Shown here in pieces: positions 28,509 through 43,719 of a stretch of DNA of 64,000 nucleotides. A program made the position numbers and the translations under genes. This stretch comes from Candidatus Celerinatantimonas neptuna (GTDB lineage Bacteria; Pseudomonadota; Gammaproteobacteria; Enterobacterales; Celerinatantimonadaceae). The stretch is from positions 1,083,501-1,147,500 of the forward strand of contig OU461276.1 of the NCBI GenBank assembly GCA_911810475.1, in the 5' to 3' direction. Each line of letters starts with the position of its first letter. Within the stretch, counting starts at the first letter, position 1. The notes beneath the pieces were generated by a model. The model saw only the letters and a program-made list of their open reading frames with translations. It was not told where the DNA came from and ran no database searches.

Positions 28509-29809
28509 AAAAAACTACTCTTTATTGCAGCCTCTTATCCCGAATTGGGGTTAGACCCAAATTAAAAAACTCAGATATAAAAAAGGCCGCCTTCAGACGA
28601 CCTCTCTCTTGTGTATCTCTCGCTATTACGCCAAGATTTTTGATACCACACCAGCGCCTACTGTACGGCCACCTTCACGGATCGCAAATCGCAGACCTTC
28701 GTCCATTGCGATTGGGCAAATCAGGTCAACTTCGAATTTCACGTTGTCACCTGGCATTACCATTTCTACACCTTCTGGTAACTGAACCGCTCCGGTTACG
28801 TCCGTTGTACGGAAATAGAACTGGGGACGATAACCTTTGAAAAATGGCGTATGACGACCACCTTCTTCTTTGCTCAGTACGTATACTTCTGCTTCGAATT
28901 TGGTATGTGGAGTGATTGTTCCTGGTTTCGCCAGAACCTGTCCACGTTCAACTTCATCACGTTTTGTACCACGCAGCAGCGCACCAATGTTCTCACCTGC
29001 ACGACCTTCGTCCAACAGTTTACGGAACATTTCTACACCTGTACATGTGGTTTTAGTGGTGTCGTGAATACCCACGATTTCAACTTCATCACCAACTTTC
29101 AAAATACCACGTTCTACACGACCTGTGACTACGGTACCACGGCCTGAAATTGAGAATACATCTTCAATTGGCAGCAAGAATGGGTGGTCAATATCACGAA
29201 TCGGTTCTGGGATACAATCATCCAGCGCTTTCGCTAATTCAAGAATTTTTTCTTCCCATTTCGCTTCACCGTTCAATGCGCCCAGTGCACTACCCTGAAT
29301 CACGGGCAGGTCATCACCTGGGAAGTCATATTCAGTCAGCAATTCACGAACTTCCATTTCTACCAATTCCAGAAGTTCTTCATCATCAACCATGTCACAT
29401 TTGTTCATGAATACGATGATGTAAGGTACGCCGACCTGACGGGATAACAGGATGTGTTCACGAGTCTGTGGCATTGGACCATCTGTCGCTGCTACAACCA
29501 GAATCGCTCCGTCCATCTGTGCTGCACCGGTAATCATGTTCTTAACATAATCCGCGTGTCCTGGGCAATCTACGTGTGCATAGTGACGGGCTTCTGTATC
29601 ATATTCGACGTGAGATGTGTTGATGGTAATACCACGTTCACGTTCTTCCGGCGCGTTATCGATTGATGCAAAGTCTTTCGCTGCACCACCGAACTGTTTC
29701 GCTAAGACGGTTGTGATCGCTGCTGTCAGGGTCGTTTTACCGTGGTCAACGTGACCGATGGTGCCAACGTTAACATGCGGTTTCGAACGTTCAAATTTTT
29801 CTTTAGACA
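28497..29809. repeat. tuf direct repeat, copy A (tufA side)
   Basis: 1313 bp repeated at 52470-53782 in the same orientation. The single difference I found is at 29775 (A) versus 53748 (G), a synonymous His codon. The repeat covers tufA from the second base of its start codon, its terminator, the following intergenic DNA and the first codons of the GST gene. Confidence 0.95.
28579..28602 (-). terminator. Intrinsic terminator of tufA
   Basis: A 7-bp stem with two G-U pairs (GGTCGTC/GGCGGCC on the minus strand) and a TGAA loop, followed by TTTTTT. It lies 23 bp past the tufA stop and ends the str operon. Confidence 0.85.
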
Positions 29810-29810
29810 C
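28626..29810 (-). CDS. tufA: Elongation factor Tu (str-operon copy)
   Basis: GTPase that delivers aminoacyl-tRNA to the ribosome. G1 GHVDHGKTT is at residues 19-27, G3 DCPGHADY near 81, and G4 NKCD near 136, followed by two beta-barrel domains. The 394 residues are identical to the tufB product. The start codon is GTG; tufB has ATG. It is last in rpsL-rpsG-fusA-tufA. Confidence 0.98.
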   Translation of the reverse strand: MSKEKFERSKPHVNVGTIGHVDHGKTTLTAAITTVLAKQFGGAAKDFASIDNAPEERERGITINTSHVEYDTEARHYAHVDCPGHADYVKNMITGAAQMDGAILVVAATDGPMPQTREHILLSRQVGVPYIIVFMNKCDMVDDEELLELVEMEVRELLTEYDFPGDDLPVIQGSALGALNGEAKWEEKILELAKALDDCIPEPIRDIDHPFLLPIEDVFSISGRGTVVTGRVERGILKVGDEVEIVGIHDTTKTTCTGVEMFRKLLDEGRAGENIGALLRGTKRDEVERGQVLAKPGTITPHTKFEAEVYVLSKEEGGRHTPFFKGYRPQFYFRTTDVTGAVQLPEGVEMVMPGDNVKFEVDLICPIAMDEGLRFAIREGGRTVGAGVVSKILA

Positions 29811-29869
29811 AATAAGTACCTTCTAATTTATCAGACCTACCTATTACAGGCAGGCCTTGTCTAAATGGA

Positions 29870-31969
29870 TTATTTAGTTTTAGCTTCAATTACAGCTTCT
29901 GCAACATTTTTAGGCGCTTCATTATATTCCTGGAATTCCATAGAATAAGAAGCACGCCCCTGAGTTGCAGAGCGCAGGTCTGTTGCATAGCCGAACATTT
30001 CGGCCAGTGGCACTTTGGCTCGGACGATTTTCAGGCCAACAGCGCCTTCATCCATACCTTCAATCATACCACGACGACGGTTCAAATCACCGACAACATC
30101 CCCCATCCACTCTTCTGGAGTAGTAACTTCTACTTTCATCATTGGTTCAAGCAGAACTGGGTTCGCTTCCAGGGCACCTTTTTTGAAGCCCATAGAACCT
30201 GCAATTTTGAACGCCATTTCATTGGAGTCAACATCATGGTAAGAACCATCGAACAAAGTGACTTTCACATCAAGGACAGGATAACCCGCGATCACACCCT
30301 GAGACATCTGTTCCTGAACACCTTTGTCAACAGCTGGAATGTACTCTTTCGGTACAACGCCACCCACAATTTTGTTCTCAAATTCGTAACCAGAACCAGC
30401 TTCTTGAGGTGCCAGTTTTAACCATACGTGGCCATACTGACCACGACCACCAGACTGACGAACAAATTTACCTTCAACTTCCACTGCATTGCGGATCGTT
30501 TCGCGATAAGCAACCTGTGGTTTACCGACATTACATTCAACGTTGAATTCACGTTTCATCCGGTCGACGATAATATCCAGATGAAGTTCACCCATACCGG
30601 AGATAATAGTCTGACCTGATTCTTCATCAGTTTCGACACGGAATGAAGGATCTTCAGCGGCCAATTTACCAAGCGCAATACCCATTTTTTCCTGGTCGGC
30701 TTTAGTTCTTGGCTCAACAGCAATAGAGATAACCGGTTCAGGGAATTCCATACGTTCCAGAACAACTTTGTTGCTCATGTCACACAAAGTATCACCTGTA
30801 GTCACATCTTTCAGACCAATCGCTGCGGCAATATCACCTGCGCGAATCTCTTTGATCTCTTTACGATCATTCGAGTGCATCTGAACAATACGACCAATAC
30901 GTTCACGTTTCAGTTTGACTGAGTTGTAAACCTGATCCCCTGAATTCACGACACCTGAATAAACACGCAGGAATGTCAGAGTACCAACGAATGGGTCGGT
31001 TGCAATTTTAAATGCCAATGATGAGAACGGTTCTTTGTCATCAGCATGACGTTCAATTTCATTTCCGTCTTCGTCTTCACCTTTAATTGATGGGACATCA
31101 ATTGGTGATGGCATAAATTCGATAACCGCATCAAGTACAGCCTGAACACCTTTATTTTTAAAGGCACTACCACAGGTCGCCACAACGATTTCGTTGTTCA
31201 GAGTTCGTTGACGAAGAGCATCTTTAATTTCGTCTTCTGATAAATCACCTCCTTCAAGGTATTTATCCATCAACTCGTCAGTAGCTTCAGCCGCGGCTTC
31301 AACCATATACTCACGCATTTCTGCTGCTTTATCAGCAAGTTCTGCTGGAATTTCGTCATAAGTGAATGTCATTCCCTTATCTTCTTCATTCCAGTTGATT
31401 GCTTTCATTTTGATAAGATCAATAACACCTTTGAACTCATCTTCAGCACCAATGTTCAATTGAATTGGTACACAAGTTGCGCCCAAACGGTTACGGATCT
31501 GGTCAACTACACGTTCAAAATCAGCACCAGCACGGTCCATCTTATTGATGAAAACCATCCGGGGAACCTGATATTTATCAGCCTGACGCCATACTGTTTC
31601 AGACTGAGGTTCAACACCTGAAGAGCCACAGAAAACAACTACTGCACCATCAAGAACACGCAAAGAACGTTCAACTTCAATAGTAAAGTCAACGTGTCCA
31701 GGGGTGTCGATGATGTTAATACGATGTTGATCGAACTGAGCCTGCATACCTTGCCAGAAGGTTGTAGTTGCAGCAGACGTAATAGTAATACCACGTTCTT
31801 GCTCTTGTTCCATCCAGTCCATGGTGGCAGCTCCATCATGAACTTCACCAATTTTGTGAGACAGACCGGTGTAGAACAGAATGCGTTCGGTTGTAGTCGT
31901 TTTACCTGCATCCACGTGAGCACAAATACCGATATTACGATAGCGCTCGATTGGAGTTGTGCGAGCCAT
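29870..31969 (-). CDS. fusA: Elongation factor G
   Basis: Translocation and ribosome-recycling GTPase of 699 residues. The P-loop [13 protein letters not shown] is at about residues 17-29, DTPGHVDFT near 88, NKMDRAG near 142, and five-domain family features run to the C-terminus ([16 protein letters not shown]). An AGAGG ribosome site precedes the ATG. It sits between rpsG and tufA. Confidence 0.98.
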   Translation of the reverse strand: MARTTPIERYRNIGICAHVDAGKTTTTERILFYTGLSHKIGEVHDGAATMDWMEQEQERGITITSAATTTFWQGMQAQFDQHRINIIDTPGHVDFTIEVERSLRVLDGAVVVFCGSSGVEPQSETVWRQADKYQVPRMVFINKMDRAGADFERVVDQIRNRLGATCVPIQLNIGAEDEFKGVIDLIKMKAINWNEEDKGMTFTYDEIPAELADKAAEMREYMVEAAAEATDELMDKYLEGGDLSEDEIKDALRQRTLNNEIVVATCGSAFKNKGVQAVLDAVIEFMPSPIDVPSIKGEDEDGNEIERHADDKEPFSSLAFKIATDPFVGTLTFLRVYSGVVNSGDQVYNSVKLKRERIGRIVQMHSNDRKEIKEIRAGDIAAAIGLKDVTTGDTLCDMSNKVVLERMEFPEPVISIAVEPRTKADQEKMGIALGKLAAEDPSFRVETDEESGQTIISGMGELHLDIIVDRMKREFNVECNVGKPQVAYRETIRNAVEVEGKFVRQSGGRGQYGHVWLKLAPQEAGSGYEFENKIVGGVVPKEYIPAVDKGVQEQMSQGVIAGYPVLDVKVTLFDGSYHDVDSNEMAFKIAGSMGFKKGALEANPVLLEPMMKVEVTTPEEWMGDVVGDLNRRRGMIEGMDEGAVGLKIVRAKVPLAEMFGYATDLRSATQGRASYSMEFQEYNEAPKNVAEAVIEAKTK

Positions 31970-31982
31970 TCTTATCCTCTTA

Positions 31983-32000
31983 CTAAGGGCATACCCTTAG
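31983..32000 (-). other. Small hairpin before fusA
   Basis: A perfect 7-bp stem CTAAGGG/CCCTTAG with a 4-nt loop lies 13 bp upstream of the fusA start, just before its ribosome site. It could modulate fusA translation initiation. Confidence 0.4.
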
Positions 32001-32013
32001 AGATATATCCGAT

Positions 32014-32042
32014 AAAAAATCGCGGCAACATCTTGTTGCCGC
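32014..32042 (-). terminator. Terminator-like hairpin between rpsG and fusA
   Basis: On the minus strand a perfect 9-bp stem GCGGCAACA/TGTTGCCGC with a 3-nt loop is followed by GATTTTTT. It lies 7 bp after the rpsG stop, inside the str operon. It meets intrinsic-terminator criteria, so partial attenuation between the S12/S7 and EF-G/EF-Tu genes is plausible. Confidence 0.65.
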
Positions 32043-32049
32043 AAGAAAA

Positions 32050-32520
32050 TTACCAACGGTAATGAGCAAACGCTTTGTTTGCGTCAGCCATACGGTGTAC
32101 GTCTTCACGTTTTTTAACCGCAGAGCCTTTGTTCTCAGCTGCATCCAGGATTTCACCAGCAAGGCGCTGAGCCATAGATTTTTCACCACGTTTACGTGCA
32201 GCATCAACCATCCAGCGCATACCTAAGGTATTACGACGAACAGGACGCACTTCAACTGGAACCTGGTAAGTTGAACCACCGACACGGCGTGATTTAACTT
32301 CCACTGAAGGGCGCACGTTTTCCAGAGCTACTTCAAAAATTTCCTGATGAGCTTTGCCTGATTTTTCAGCAGCAATATCTAGCGCACCATATACAATTTT
32401 TTCAGATATAGATTTTTTGCCGTCAACCATAACTACGTTGACAAATTTGGCCAACAGTTCGGATCCGAACTTAGGATCTGGCAGAATTTTACGTTGACCG
32501 ATGACGCGACGTCTTGGCAT
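32050..32520 (-). CDS. rpsG: 30S ribosomal protein S7
   Basis: Binds the 3' major domain of 16S rRNA and nucleates 30S head assembly. The start [20 protein letters not shown] and the block [15 protein letters not shown] are diagnostic. Length is 156 residues. In E. coli S7 is the translational repressor of this operon; whether that holds here is not shown by the sequence. Confidence 0.98.
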   Translation of the reverse strand: MPRRRVIGQRKILPDPKFGSELLAKFVNVVMVDGKKSISEKIVYGALDIAAEKSGKAHQEIFEVALENVRPSVEVKSRRVGGSTYQVPVEVRPVRRNTLGMRWMVDAARKRGEKSMAQRLAGEILDAAENKGSAVKKREDVHRMADANKAFAHYRW

Positions 32521-32612
32521 CTTAGTATTCTCCGATTTGCTTCAGGTTTCCCCAAAACGAATTAAATAAACTTCGTTGATATATATGTTTGGCCTTACTT
32601 AACGGAGAACCA

Positions 32613-32987
32613 TTAAGACTTAGGCCGTTTCGCACCGTATTTAGAACGACCCTGACGGCGATCATTTACACCGGCACAATCCAAAGCACCGCGAACGGTA
32701 TGGTAACGAACACCTGGCAAGTCTTTTACACGACCGCCACGAATAAGAATCACTGAATGCTCTTGCAGGTTATGGCCTTCACCACCGATGTATGAAGTCA
32801 CTTCATAACCGTTAGTTAAGCGAACACGTGCAACTTTACGCAGTGCTGAGTTAGGTTTTTTAGGAGTGGTGGTATATACACGAGTACAAACACCACGACG
32901 TTGTGGGCACGCTTGCAGAGCCGGTACGTTGTTTTTAACAACTTTTGGGCTACGCGCTTTGCGGACCAACTGGTTAATGGTTGCCAT
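32613..32987 (-). CDS. rpsL: 30S ribosomal protein S12
   Basis: Decoding-centre protein of 124 residues, first gene of the str operon. [20 protein letters not shown] holds the Lys43-equivalent and [10 protein letters not shown] the Lys88-equivalent, both wild type at the classical streptomycin-resistance positions. A strong promoter lies at 33055-33083. Confidence 0.98.
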   Translation of the reverse strand: MATINQLVRKARSPKVVKNNVPALQACPQRRGVCTRVYTTTPKKPNSALRKVARVRLTNGYEVTSYIGGEGHNLQEHSVILIRGGRVKDLPGVRYHTVRGALDCAGVNDRRQGRSKYGAKRPKS

Positions 32988-33030
32988 TGAAAATAGCTCC
33001 TGGTTTCAACTTTTTAAACATGTGAAAAAT

Positions 33031-33050
33031 CCTCCCACAAATTGGGGAGG
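33031..33050 (-). other. Hairpin with T-run at the expected 5' end of the rpsL transcript
   Basis: On the minus strand CCTCCC pairs with GGGAGG around an 8-nt loop, followed by ATTTTT. It starts within a few bases of the predicted transcription start from the promoter at 33055-33083. It may end readthrough from tusB or cap the str mRNA. Confidence 0.5.
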
Positions 33051-33054
33051 CGAA

Positions 33055-33083
33055 ATTTTATTCGCTTGGCCAGGGAGAGTCAA
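33055..33083 (-). promoter_or_regulatory. Candidate sigma-70 promoter of the str operon
   Basis: -35 TTGACT (33078-33083), a 17-bp spacer and -10 TAAAAT (33055-33060) on the minus strand, five of six matches in each box. It lies about 70 bp upstream of rpsL. Confidence 0.65.
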
Positions 33084-33168
33084 GATTCACAAGCCATATT
33101 CGCGGTTAAATTAGCTTAAAATTGACCTTAAATTAAGCTGATTACAATTATAGTCAAATTTCACCCGA

Positions 33169-33462
33169 TTAATATGACATGGACCAAGTCAAAGTTGGGG
33201 TGTACATTTCTGTCAGCTCAACCCACTGTGCCATCGAAATCAGCTGATAGGAATCATCATAAATCAGTCCCCTAGCCTGAACATCATCAGACAAAAGAAA
33301 CAATCGATTCTGTTCATTCAACTGAACTAACATCTCAATTGAGAATTGAGGTAAATAAACAGCATTTTCTATTAACAATAAACGATCTTCTGAGGTGATA
33401 GCCTTCGAACACTTTAAAAAACCATTCCCGGAATATCGCCCATCACGTAGAATATGTAACAC
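33169..33462 (-). CDS. tusB: tRNA 2-thiouridylation relay protein TusB
   Basis: Subunit of the TusBCD sulfur-relay complex that passes persulfide from TusA toward MnmA for 2-thiouridine at tRNA wobble position 34. 97 residues from a GTG that directly abuts the tusC stop. DsrH-like small alpha/beta fold with SEDRLLLIENAVYL. Placed by the tusDCB order upstream of rpsL. Confidence 0.9.
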   Translation of the reverse strand: MLHILRDGRYSGNGFLKCSKAITSEDRLLLIENAVYLPQFSIEMLVQLNEQNRLFLLSDDVQARGLIYDDSYQLISMAQWVELTEMYTPTLTWSMSY

Positions 33463-33819
33463 TTAGAACCTCAATATCAACTCATGCCGATGAATTAAAT
33501 CCCTTACCATAGCATCATTGATTGGCTGAATATCAATACAGAAGATCTCTTCTGACAGTGCTCTATGTTGCATAGCATGCTCTGCAACATAGATATTCTC
33601 GATATCATACAGAGACAGCATCGCAAAGGTCGGTTCAATATGACGCTGTAAAATAACTTGTGGATGCTGGCCTTTAATCAACTGCCATACTCCATCCCCG
33701 TCAAATAGTACACTGATGTCATCATGGATCGCCGATGTTGCAAGAATCGCATCTAGCGCCTCTCGCGAACAACTTGAACCATGTGGTGCTGATTCCAGAA
33801 TAAACAGTGTCGATTTCAT
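33463..33819 (-). CDS. tusC: tRNA 2-thiouridylation relay protein TusC
   Basis: DsrF-like subunit of the TusBCD hexamer, 118 residues. The N-terminal FILESAPHGSSCSREALDAILA resembles the family start (APHG, SREGLDA), and a DSL-like acidic C-terminal half follows. It overlaps tusD by 4 bp and abuts tusB. Confidence 0.92.
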   Translation of the reverse strand: MKSTLFILESAPHGSSCSREALDAILATSAIHDDISVLFDGDGVWQLIKGQHPQVILQRHIEPTFAMLSLYDIENIYVAEHAMQHRALSEEIFCIDIQPINDAMVRDLIHRHELILRF

Positions 33820-34208
33820 AATTGCAAAAACCTGTCACTCTGTTGCATCGCTATAGCTAATTCTGAAAGGCCCGCAATCACAAATGGTGATTCAATATTA
33901 AAATGGGTCCAACCATTGGTTTTAGCCTGGTTCTCCCCAATAACCCCTCGACGCTCTGCAGCACTTACACAAACCAGCAACCGGCATTGGCTATCAGAAG
34001 CCAAATCACACCATTGATGATATAAATTTACCTCATCAGTTGCGGGATAAAGCAGCATATTGGCATGCTGAACACCATCCTGATAGAAAAAAACCGTGTC
34101 AAGTCGGTGTCCAGCGTCAACCACTTCTCTGGCAAAGCGAAATGCTGTCGAACCGCCTTCCCGACCATAAGGTGGCTGTGTTACCAATAAAGTATAACTT
34201 AGAAACAT
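33816..34208 (-). CDS. tusD: Sulfurtransferase TusD
   Basis: Catalytic subunit of TusBCD. Conserved Cys80 lies in RLLVCVSAAERRGV, equivalent to E. coli Cys78, which accepts persulfide from TusA. The N-terminal LLVTQPPYGREGGSTAFRFA is the DsrE-family opening. 130 residues. The start overlaps the ridA stop (TAATG), so ridA-tusDCB is probably one transcript. Confidence 0.95.
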   Translation of the reverse strand: MFLSYTLLVTQPPYGREGGSTAFRFAREVVDAGHRLDTVFFYQDGVQHANMLLYPATDEVNLYHQWCDLASDSQCRLLVCVSAAERRGVIGENQAKTNGWTHFNIESPFVIAGLSELAIAMQQSDRFLQL

Positions 34209-34591
34209 TATTTTACGTATGCGACAGCTTCAACTTCGACCAATACATCTTTAGGTAATCGTGCAACTTCCACACATGAACGAGCAGGCGCAGTCTCTGT
34301 AAAATAGCTGCCATAAACTTCATTAAACGCTGAGAAATTAGTGATATCACTTAAAAAACAGGTTGTTTTGACAACAGTATTAGCATCAGCCCCGGCAGCC
34401 TCAAGAATAGCCATTAAGTTATCCATGACACGCTTCGCCTGAACGGTAATATCCCCTTCAACAAGTTCCATTGTTGCTGGGTCTAAAGGGATTTGGCCAG
34501 ATGTATAGACAATTCCATCAATTTTAATCGCTTGAGAATATGGGCCAATAGCTGCGGGTGCATCATTAGTTGATACGATCTGCTTACTCAT
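34208..34591 (-). CDS. ridA: RidA family 2-iminopropanoate deaminase
   Basis: Hydrolyses reactive enamine/imine intermediates such as 2-aminoacrylate. The 127-residue product from ATG 34591 (AGGA 6 nt upstream) has DAPAAIGPYSQAI near the N-terminus and the catalytic Arg in PARSCVEVARLPKDVLVEVE near the C-terminus. The open frame continues upstream to 34660 without support. Coupled by overlap to tusD, between rpoC and the str operon. Confidence 0.95.
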   Translation of the reverse strand: MSKQIVSTNDAPAAIGPYSQAIKIDGIVYTSGQIPLDPATMELVEGDITVQAKRVMDNLMAILEAAGADANTVVKTTCFLSDITNFSAFNEVYGSYFTETAPARSCVEVARLPKDVLVEVEAVAYVK

Positions 34592-34704
34592 AATCCATCC
34601 TGATAGTTTATCATTTAATTTAGAATGATTCAGTCTGTGCAGCAATACTATATTTGTCAACTACACTTTCGTCTTAATCTTCCGACTTCTAAAGCCCCCA
34701 AAGA

Positions 34705-34734
34705 AAAAAGCAAGTGCATATGCACTTGCTTTTT
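34705..34734. terminator. Terminator of rpoBC
   Basis: A perfect 30-bp palindrome, AAAAAGCAAGTGCAT and its complement, with A/T runs at both ends, so it can end transcription in either direction. It lies 26 bp past the rpoC stop and separates rpoBC from ridA. Confidence 0.85.
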
Positions 34735-34759
34735 AACATACATACCTGAACCGGCTGGT

Positions 34760-38959
<4,200 letters not shown>

Positions 38960-39038
38960 GTTTCTCTCCAGTGTGGAGTCAAACCCAGGAGGCGCTTTAA
39001 CAGCGCTCCCCCAAATTAAGTTGCCGATATACTAACGA

Positions 39039-42000
39039 CTATTCCTGATCCAATTCGATGTTGATACCCAGCGAGCGGATCTCTTTGAGCAGAACGTTAA
39101 ACGATTCTGGAATACCTGGCTCCATTTTATGGCTGCCATCCACAATGTTTTTATACATTTTTGTTCTACCATTAACATCATCCGACTTCACAGTCAGCAT
39201 TTCCTGTAAGGTATATGCTGCACCGTAAGCTTCCAGTGCCCACACCTCCATCTCACCGAAGCGCTGACCACCAAATTGAGCTTTACCACCCAATGGCTGC
39301 TGTGTAACCAAACTATAAGAACCAGTCGAACGAGCATGCATTTTGTCATCGACCAAATGGTTCAATTTAAGCATATACATATAGCCAACTGTGGTCTGAC
39401 GTTCAAATGGCATACCAGTACGGCCATCATAAAGCTGGATTTGACCTGAATCAGGAATATCAGCCAAACGTAGCAGTTCTTTAATTTCCGGTTCACGTGC
39501 ACCATCAAATGCTGGTGTTGCCATGGGAACCCCTTTACGGAGGTTCTGCGCCAAAGTCATTAGTTCTTCATCGCTGAATTCTTCAAGATTGACATGCTGA
39601 CGGGTATGACCCAGATCGTAAACCTGCTGAATAAAATCACGCAGTTTATCCAGTTCAACACCACGCTGATCTTTGAGCATGGCATCAATTTTCTGACCGA
39701 CGCCTTTTGCTGCCATCCCCAGATGCGTTTCTAACACCTGACCAATATTCATTCGCGATGGGACCCCAAGTGGGTTCAATACGATATCAACCGGATGACC
39801 AGTTTCATCGTAAGGCATGTCTTCACGAGGAACGATGATTGAAACCACCCCTTTGTTCCCGTGACGTCCGGCCATTTTATCCCCAGGTTGGATACGGCGT
39901 TTTACAGCCAGATAAACTTTGACAATTTTCAGTACGCCCGGCGCCAGATCATCACCTTGGGTGATCTTACGTCGTTTCACATCTAATTTTTTCTCAAAGT
40001 CAGCTTTAAGCTCGTCATACTGCTCAGCAATCTGTTCAAGATGAGTCTGAGCATCTTCATCAATTAACGCGATTTCAAACCAATCAACTGGTTTCATTCG
40101 CGCCAAATCGCCTTCAGAACGGCCCGAGCTCAATAGCAAGCTCCTAGCACGTGAGAAAATTCCTTCTTCGAAGATTTTAAATTCTTCTGTCAGATCTTTT
40201 TTCGCCTCACGTAACTGCATATCTTGAATTTCGATTGCACGCTTGTCTTTTTCAACACCGTCTCGGGTAAATACCTGAATATCGATGACCGTTCCAAAAG
40301 TTGAATTAGGTACGCGCAAAGACGTGTCTTTTACATCTGATGCTTTTTCACCAAAAATAGCGCGCAATAATTTTTCTTCAGGAGTAAGTTGGGTTTCACC
40401 TTTAGGTGTGACTTTACCAACTAAAATATCACCTGGTTTAACTTCAGCTCCGACATATACAATGCCTGACTCATCAAGCTTGCTTAAAGCTGATTCCCCA
40501 ACATTTGGAATATCAGCAGAAATTTCTTCAGGCCCTAATTTAGTATCACGAGCGATACAAGACAGCTCCTGAATATGAATGGTCGTAAACCGGTCTTCTT
40601 TAACAACATCTTCATTAATAAGAATCGAGTCTTCGAAGTTGTAACCATTCCAAGGCATAAATGCGACACGCATATTCTGACCAAGTGCTAACTCACCTAA
40701 GTCAGTTGATGGGCCATCAGCTAAAACATCACCTTTACTCACAGGCTCACCAGTCTTAACAACCGGGCGCTGATTAATACAGGTATTCTGGTTAGAGCGG
40801 GTGTATTTAGTTAATGTGTAGATATCAATACCCGCTTCTCCCGGATAAAGCTCATCTTCATTCACTTTAACTACGATACGTGATGCATCAGCATAATCGA
40901 CAAAGCCACCACGTTTAGCAACCACGGTTACACCTGAGTCAACTGCTACGGCGCGCTCAATCCCGGTACCAACCAGTGGCTTATCAGCCCGAATTGTTGG
41001 TACAGCCTGACGTTGCATGTTCGACCCCATCAGGGCTCGGTTCGCATCATCATGTTCTAAGAACGGAATCAACGACGCTGCAACAGAAATAATCTGTTGA
41101 GGTGATACGTCCATAAACTGAACTTGGTCAGCCGTCATATAGGTTGATTCACCACGGTGACGACAAGGGACTAATTCACCTGTCAAATGGCCCGATTCAT
41201 CTACAGCAGCATTTGCCTGTGCAATGACGTATTTACCTTCATCAATAGCTGAAAGGAATTCAACATCATCAGTAATCGTACTATTTTCAACACGGCGATA
41301 TGGAGTTTCCAGAAAACCGTAGTCATTAGTACGAGAATAAACGGCCAATGAGTTGATCAACCCAATGTTTGGACCTTCAGGTGTTTCAATTGGACATAAA
41401 CGGCCATAATGCGTTGGATGCACATCTCGAACTTCAAACCCTGCGCGCTCACGAGTCAAACCGCCCGGCCCTAATGCCGAAACACGACGTTTATGAGTCA
41501 CTTCAGACAGAGGGTTGTTCTGGTCCATAAATTGAGACAACTGAGATGAACCAAAAAATTCCTTAACGGCAGCAGAGATTGGTTTTGCATTGATCAAATC
41601 CTGCGGCATCAATGCATCTAAATCACCCAGACTTAAACGTTCACGAACCGCACGTTCAACACGAACCAATCCGACCCGGAACTGATTCTCTGCCATTTCA
41701 CCGACACAGCGTATACGACGGTTACCAAGGTGGTCGATATCGTCAACATCACCCTGACCATTACGAATATCGATAAGGGTTTTCATCACCAATAAGATAT
41801 CGGTTTGATCTAAAACACCTGATTCATTGCCATCTTCACGGTCAACGCGGCTGTTGAATTTCATCCGACCGACAGTCGACAAATCGTAACGATCTGCACT
41901 AAAGAATAAATTCTCAAACAACGCTTCAGCAGCTTCACGTGTTGGCGGTTCACCAGGGCGCATCATACGGTAAATTTCAACTAGAGCTTCTAATCGGTTA

Positions 42001-43070
42001 GTTGATGAATCAACACGCAATGTATCTGAAATGAATGAACCCTTATCCAATTCATTGGTATAAATTGTTGCCAGTTTAGTGAAGCCGGCCTGCGAAAGTT
42101 TCGCAACCAGCTCCAATGTTAATTCTGTATTCGCTGGGGCAACAACTTCACCTGTAGTTTCATCAATATAGTCTTGAGCAATAACTTTGCCAGACAAGTA
42201 CTCTAATGGAACTTCCAGTTCAGTAACATTTGCTTTTTCTAGTTTACGGATATGCCTGGCTGTAATCCGACGACCATTCTCAACAATAACTTCATCGCCA
42301 AGTAAAATATCAAAAGAGGCAATATCACCACGCAGACGAGATGGTTCAAGTTCCATCCATACCCGGCCATCTCGAATCTCGAAGAGAATAGTTTCAAAGA
42401 AATAATTAAGAATTTCTTCGGTGCTCATATCAAGTGCACGCAAAATGATAGATGCAGGCAATTTGCGACGTCGATCAATACGCACGAACAAGTTATCTTT
42501 CGGATCAAACTCGAAATCGAGCCAAGAACCACGGTAAGGAATAACCCGGGCATTATACAGAACTTTCCCTGATGAGTGCGTTTTGCCGCGATCGTGATCA
42601 AAGAAAACCCCTGGACTGCGGTGCAACTGAGACACAATCACACGCTCGGTGCCATTGATCACAAATGTACCATTTTCCGTCATGAGTGGAATTTCACCCA
42701 TGTAAACTTCTTGCTCTTTGATATCCTTGACAGTTCCCGTCGGCGCCTCTTTATCGTACAGCACCAACCGTAGTTTAACCCTCAGGGGAGCAGAATATGT
42801 TACACCGCGGATTTGACATTCTTTCACATCAAAAACCGGTTCACCTCGACGGTAACTAACATACTGCAACTCAGAATAACCAGAATAACTGGCTATTGGG
42901 AAAACACTACGAAATGCTGCTTCCAGGCCATACTCGCCTTCAGGATCGACTTCGATAAATTTTTCGAAAGAGTCAAGCTGGATAGATAGCAGGTAAGGCG
43001 TATCCACTACTTGAGGACGTTTCCCGAAGTCCTTACGAATGCGTTTTTTCTCTGTATAAGAGTAAACCAT
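39039..43070 (-). CDS. rpoB: RNA polymerase beta subunit
   Basis: 1343 residues, one more than E. coli. The rifampicin region [34 protein letters not shown] and [13 protein letters not shown] is wild type at the usual resistance positions. The C-terminal [21 protein letters not shown] clamp motif is present. Preceded by an attenuator hairpin downstream of rplL. Confidence 0.99.
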   Translation of the reverse strand: MVYSYTEKKRIRKDFGKRPQVVDTPYLLSIQLDSFEKFIEVDPEGEYGLEAAFRSVFPIASYSGYSELQYVSYRRGEPVFDVKECQIRGVTYSAPLRVKLRLVLYDKEAPTGTVKDIKEQEVYMGEIPLMTENGTFVINGTERVIVSQLHRSPGVFFDHDRGKTHSSGKVLYNARVIPYRGSWLDFEFDPKDNLFVRIDRRRKLPASIILRALDMSTEEILNYFFETILFEIRDGRVWMELEPSRLRGDIASFDILLGDEVIVENGRRITARHIRKLEKANVTELEVPLEYLSGKVIAQDYIDETTGEVVAPANTELTLELVAKLSQAGFTKLATIYTNELDKGSFISDTLRVDSSTNRLEALVEIYRMMRPGEPPTREAAEALFENLFFSADRYDLSTVGRMKFNSRVDREDGNESGVLDQTDILLVMKTLIDIRNGQGDVDDIDHLGNRRIRCVGEMAENQFRVGLVRVERAVRERLSLGDLDALMPQDLINAKPISAAVKEFFGSSQLSQFMDQNNPLSEVTHKRRVSALGPGGLTRERAGFEVRDVHPTHYGRLCPIETPEGPNIGLINSLAVYSRTNDYGFLETPYRRVENSTITDDVEFLSAIDEGKYVIAQANAAVDESGHLTGELVPCRHRGESTYMTADQVQFMDVSPQQIISVAASLIPFLEHDDANRALMGSNMQRQAVPTIRADKPLVGTGIERAVAVDSGVTVVAKRGGFVDYADASRIVVKVNEDELYPGEAGIDIYTLTKYTRSNQNTCINQRPVVKTGEPVSKGDVLADGPSTDLGELALGQNMRVAFMPWNGYNFEDSILINEDVVKEDRFTTIHIQELSCIARDTKLGPEEISADIPNVGESALSKLDESGIVYVGAEVKPGDILVGKVTPKGETQLTPEEKLLRAIFGEKASDVKDTSLRVPNSTFGTVIDIQVFTRDGVEKDKRAIEIQDMQLREAKKDLTEEFKIFEEGIFSRARSLLLSSGRSEGDLARMKPVDWFEIALIDEDAQTHLEQIAEQYDELKADFEKKLDVKRRKITQGDDLAPGVLKIVKVYLAVKRRIQPGDKMAGRHGNKGVVSIIVPREDMPYDETGHPVDIVLNPLGVPSRMNIGQVLETHLGMAAKGVGQKIDAMLKDQRGVELDKLRDFIQQVYDLGHTRQHVNLEEFSDEELMTLAQNLRKGVPMATPAFDGAREPEIKELLRLADIPDSGQIQLYDGRTGMPFERQTTVGYMYMLKLNHLVDDKMHARSTGSYSLVTQQPLGGKAQFGGQRFGEMEVWALEAYGAAYTLQEMLTVKSDDVNGRTKMYKNIVDGSHKMEPGIPESFNVLLKEIRSLGINIELDQE

Positions 43071-43225
43071 ATGGTTCCTCAGCTCGCTGATAAGTGACCC
43101 ACTCTGTCCGTTTGAGGGACAGTTCTTACTACGTCATTTCTAAATTTGAAGTGAGCAAGAAATCGCACACTTAAGGCGCAAGATAATCGGTTTAAATGAC
43201 GTGAAATACCGACTTCCTACAGCGC

Positions 43226-43256
43226 AAAAAGGCCGGTGATTAAAAAATCACCAGCC
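43226..43256 (-). terminator. rplL-rpoB attenuator
   Basis: On the minus strand a stem of ten pairs with one mismatch (GGCTGGTGATT with AATCACCGGCC, loop TTTT) is followed by TTTTT. It lies 37 bp past rplL, where E. coli has the partial terminator that sets the L7/L12-to-RNA-polymerase ratio. Confidence 0.8.
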
Positions 43257-43293
43257 AATGCCTTATTCAGGCTGCAATCTATTCAAAAATAGA

Positions 43294-43662
43294 TTACTTA
43301 ACTTCAACTTCAGCACCAGCTTCTTCAAGCTGAGCTTTAAGCTGTTCAGCTTCTTCTTTGGAAACTGCTTCTTTAACTGGAGTTGGTGCAGCTTCAACCA
43401 GACCTTTAGCTTCTTTAAGGCCCAGACCTGTAGCACTACGTACCGCTTTAATAGCAGCAACTTTATTTGCACCAGCAGCTTTCAAGATAACATCAAATTC
43501 AGTTTGTTCTTCTGCGGCAGCAGCACCTGCATCTCCGCCTGCAACAACAGCAGCTGCTGCAGTTACACCGAATTTTTCTTCCATTGCTTCAATCAGTTCA
43601 ACAACATCCATTACTGACATTTCAGCAACAGCTTCGATGATTTGATCTTTAGTGATAGACAT
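43294..43662 (-). CDS. rplL: 50S ribosomal protein L7/L12
   Basis: Stalk protein that recruits translation GTPases. 122 residues: an N-terminal dimerisation helix pair, an Ala-rich hinge ([20 protein letters not shown], about 33-52), and the C-terminal factor-binding domain with [20 protein letters not shown]. Co-transcribed with rplJ, 57 bp upstream. Confidence 0.98.
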   Translation of the reverse strand: MSITKDQIIEAVAEMSVMDVVELIEAMEEKFGVTAAAAVVAGGDAGAAAAEEQTEFDVILKAAGANKVAAIKAVRSATGLGLKEAKGLVEAAPTPVKEAVSKEEAEQLKAQLEEAGAEVEVK

Positions 43663-43719
43663 GACTCAAATTCCTAAATCTTAGTAAAAAATTTATACAG
43701 ATAAGCAGCAAATTGCAAA

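Noticed and set aside
28851..29147. Plus-strand frames opposite tufA (and the identical ones opposite tufB)
   Set aside because: They are complements of a highly biased coding sequence and appear twice only because tuf is duplicated.
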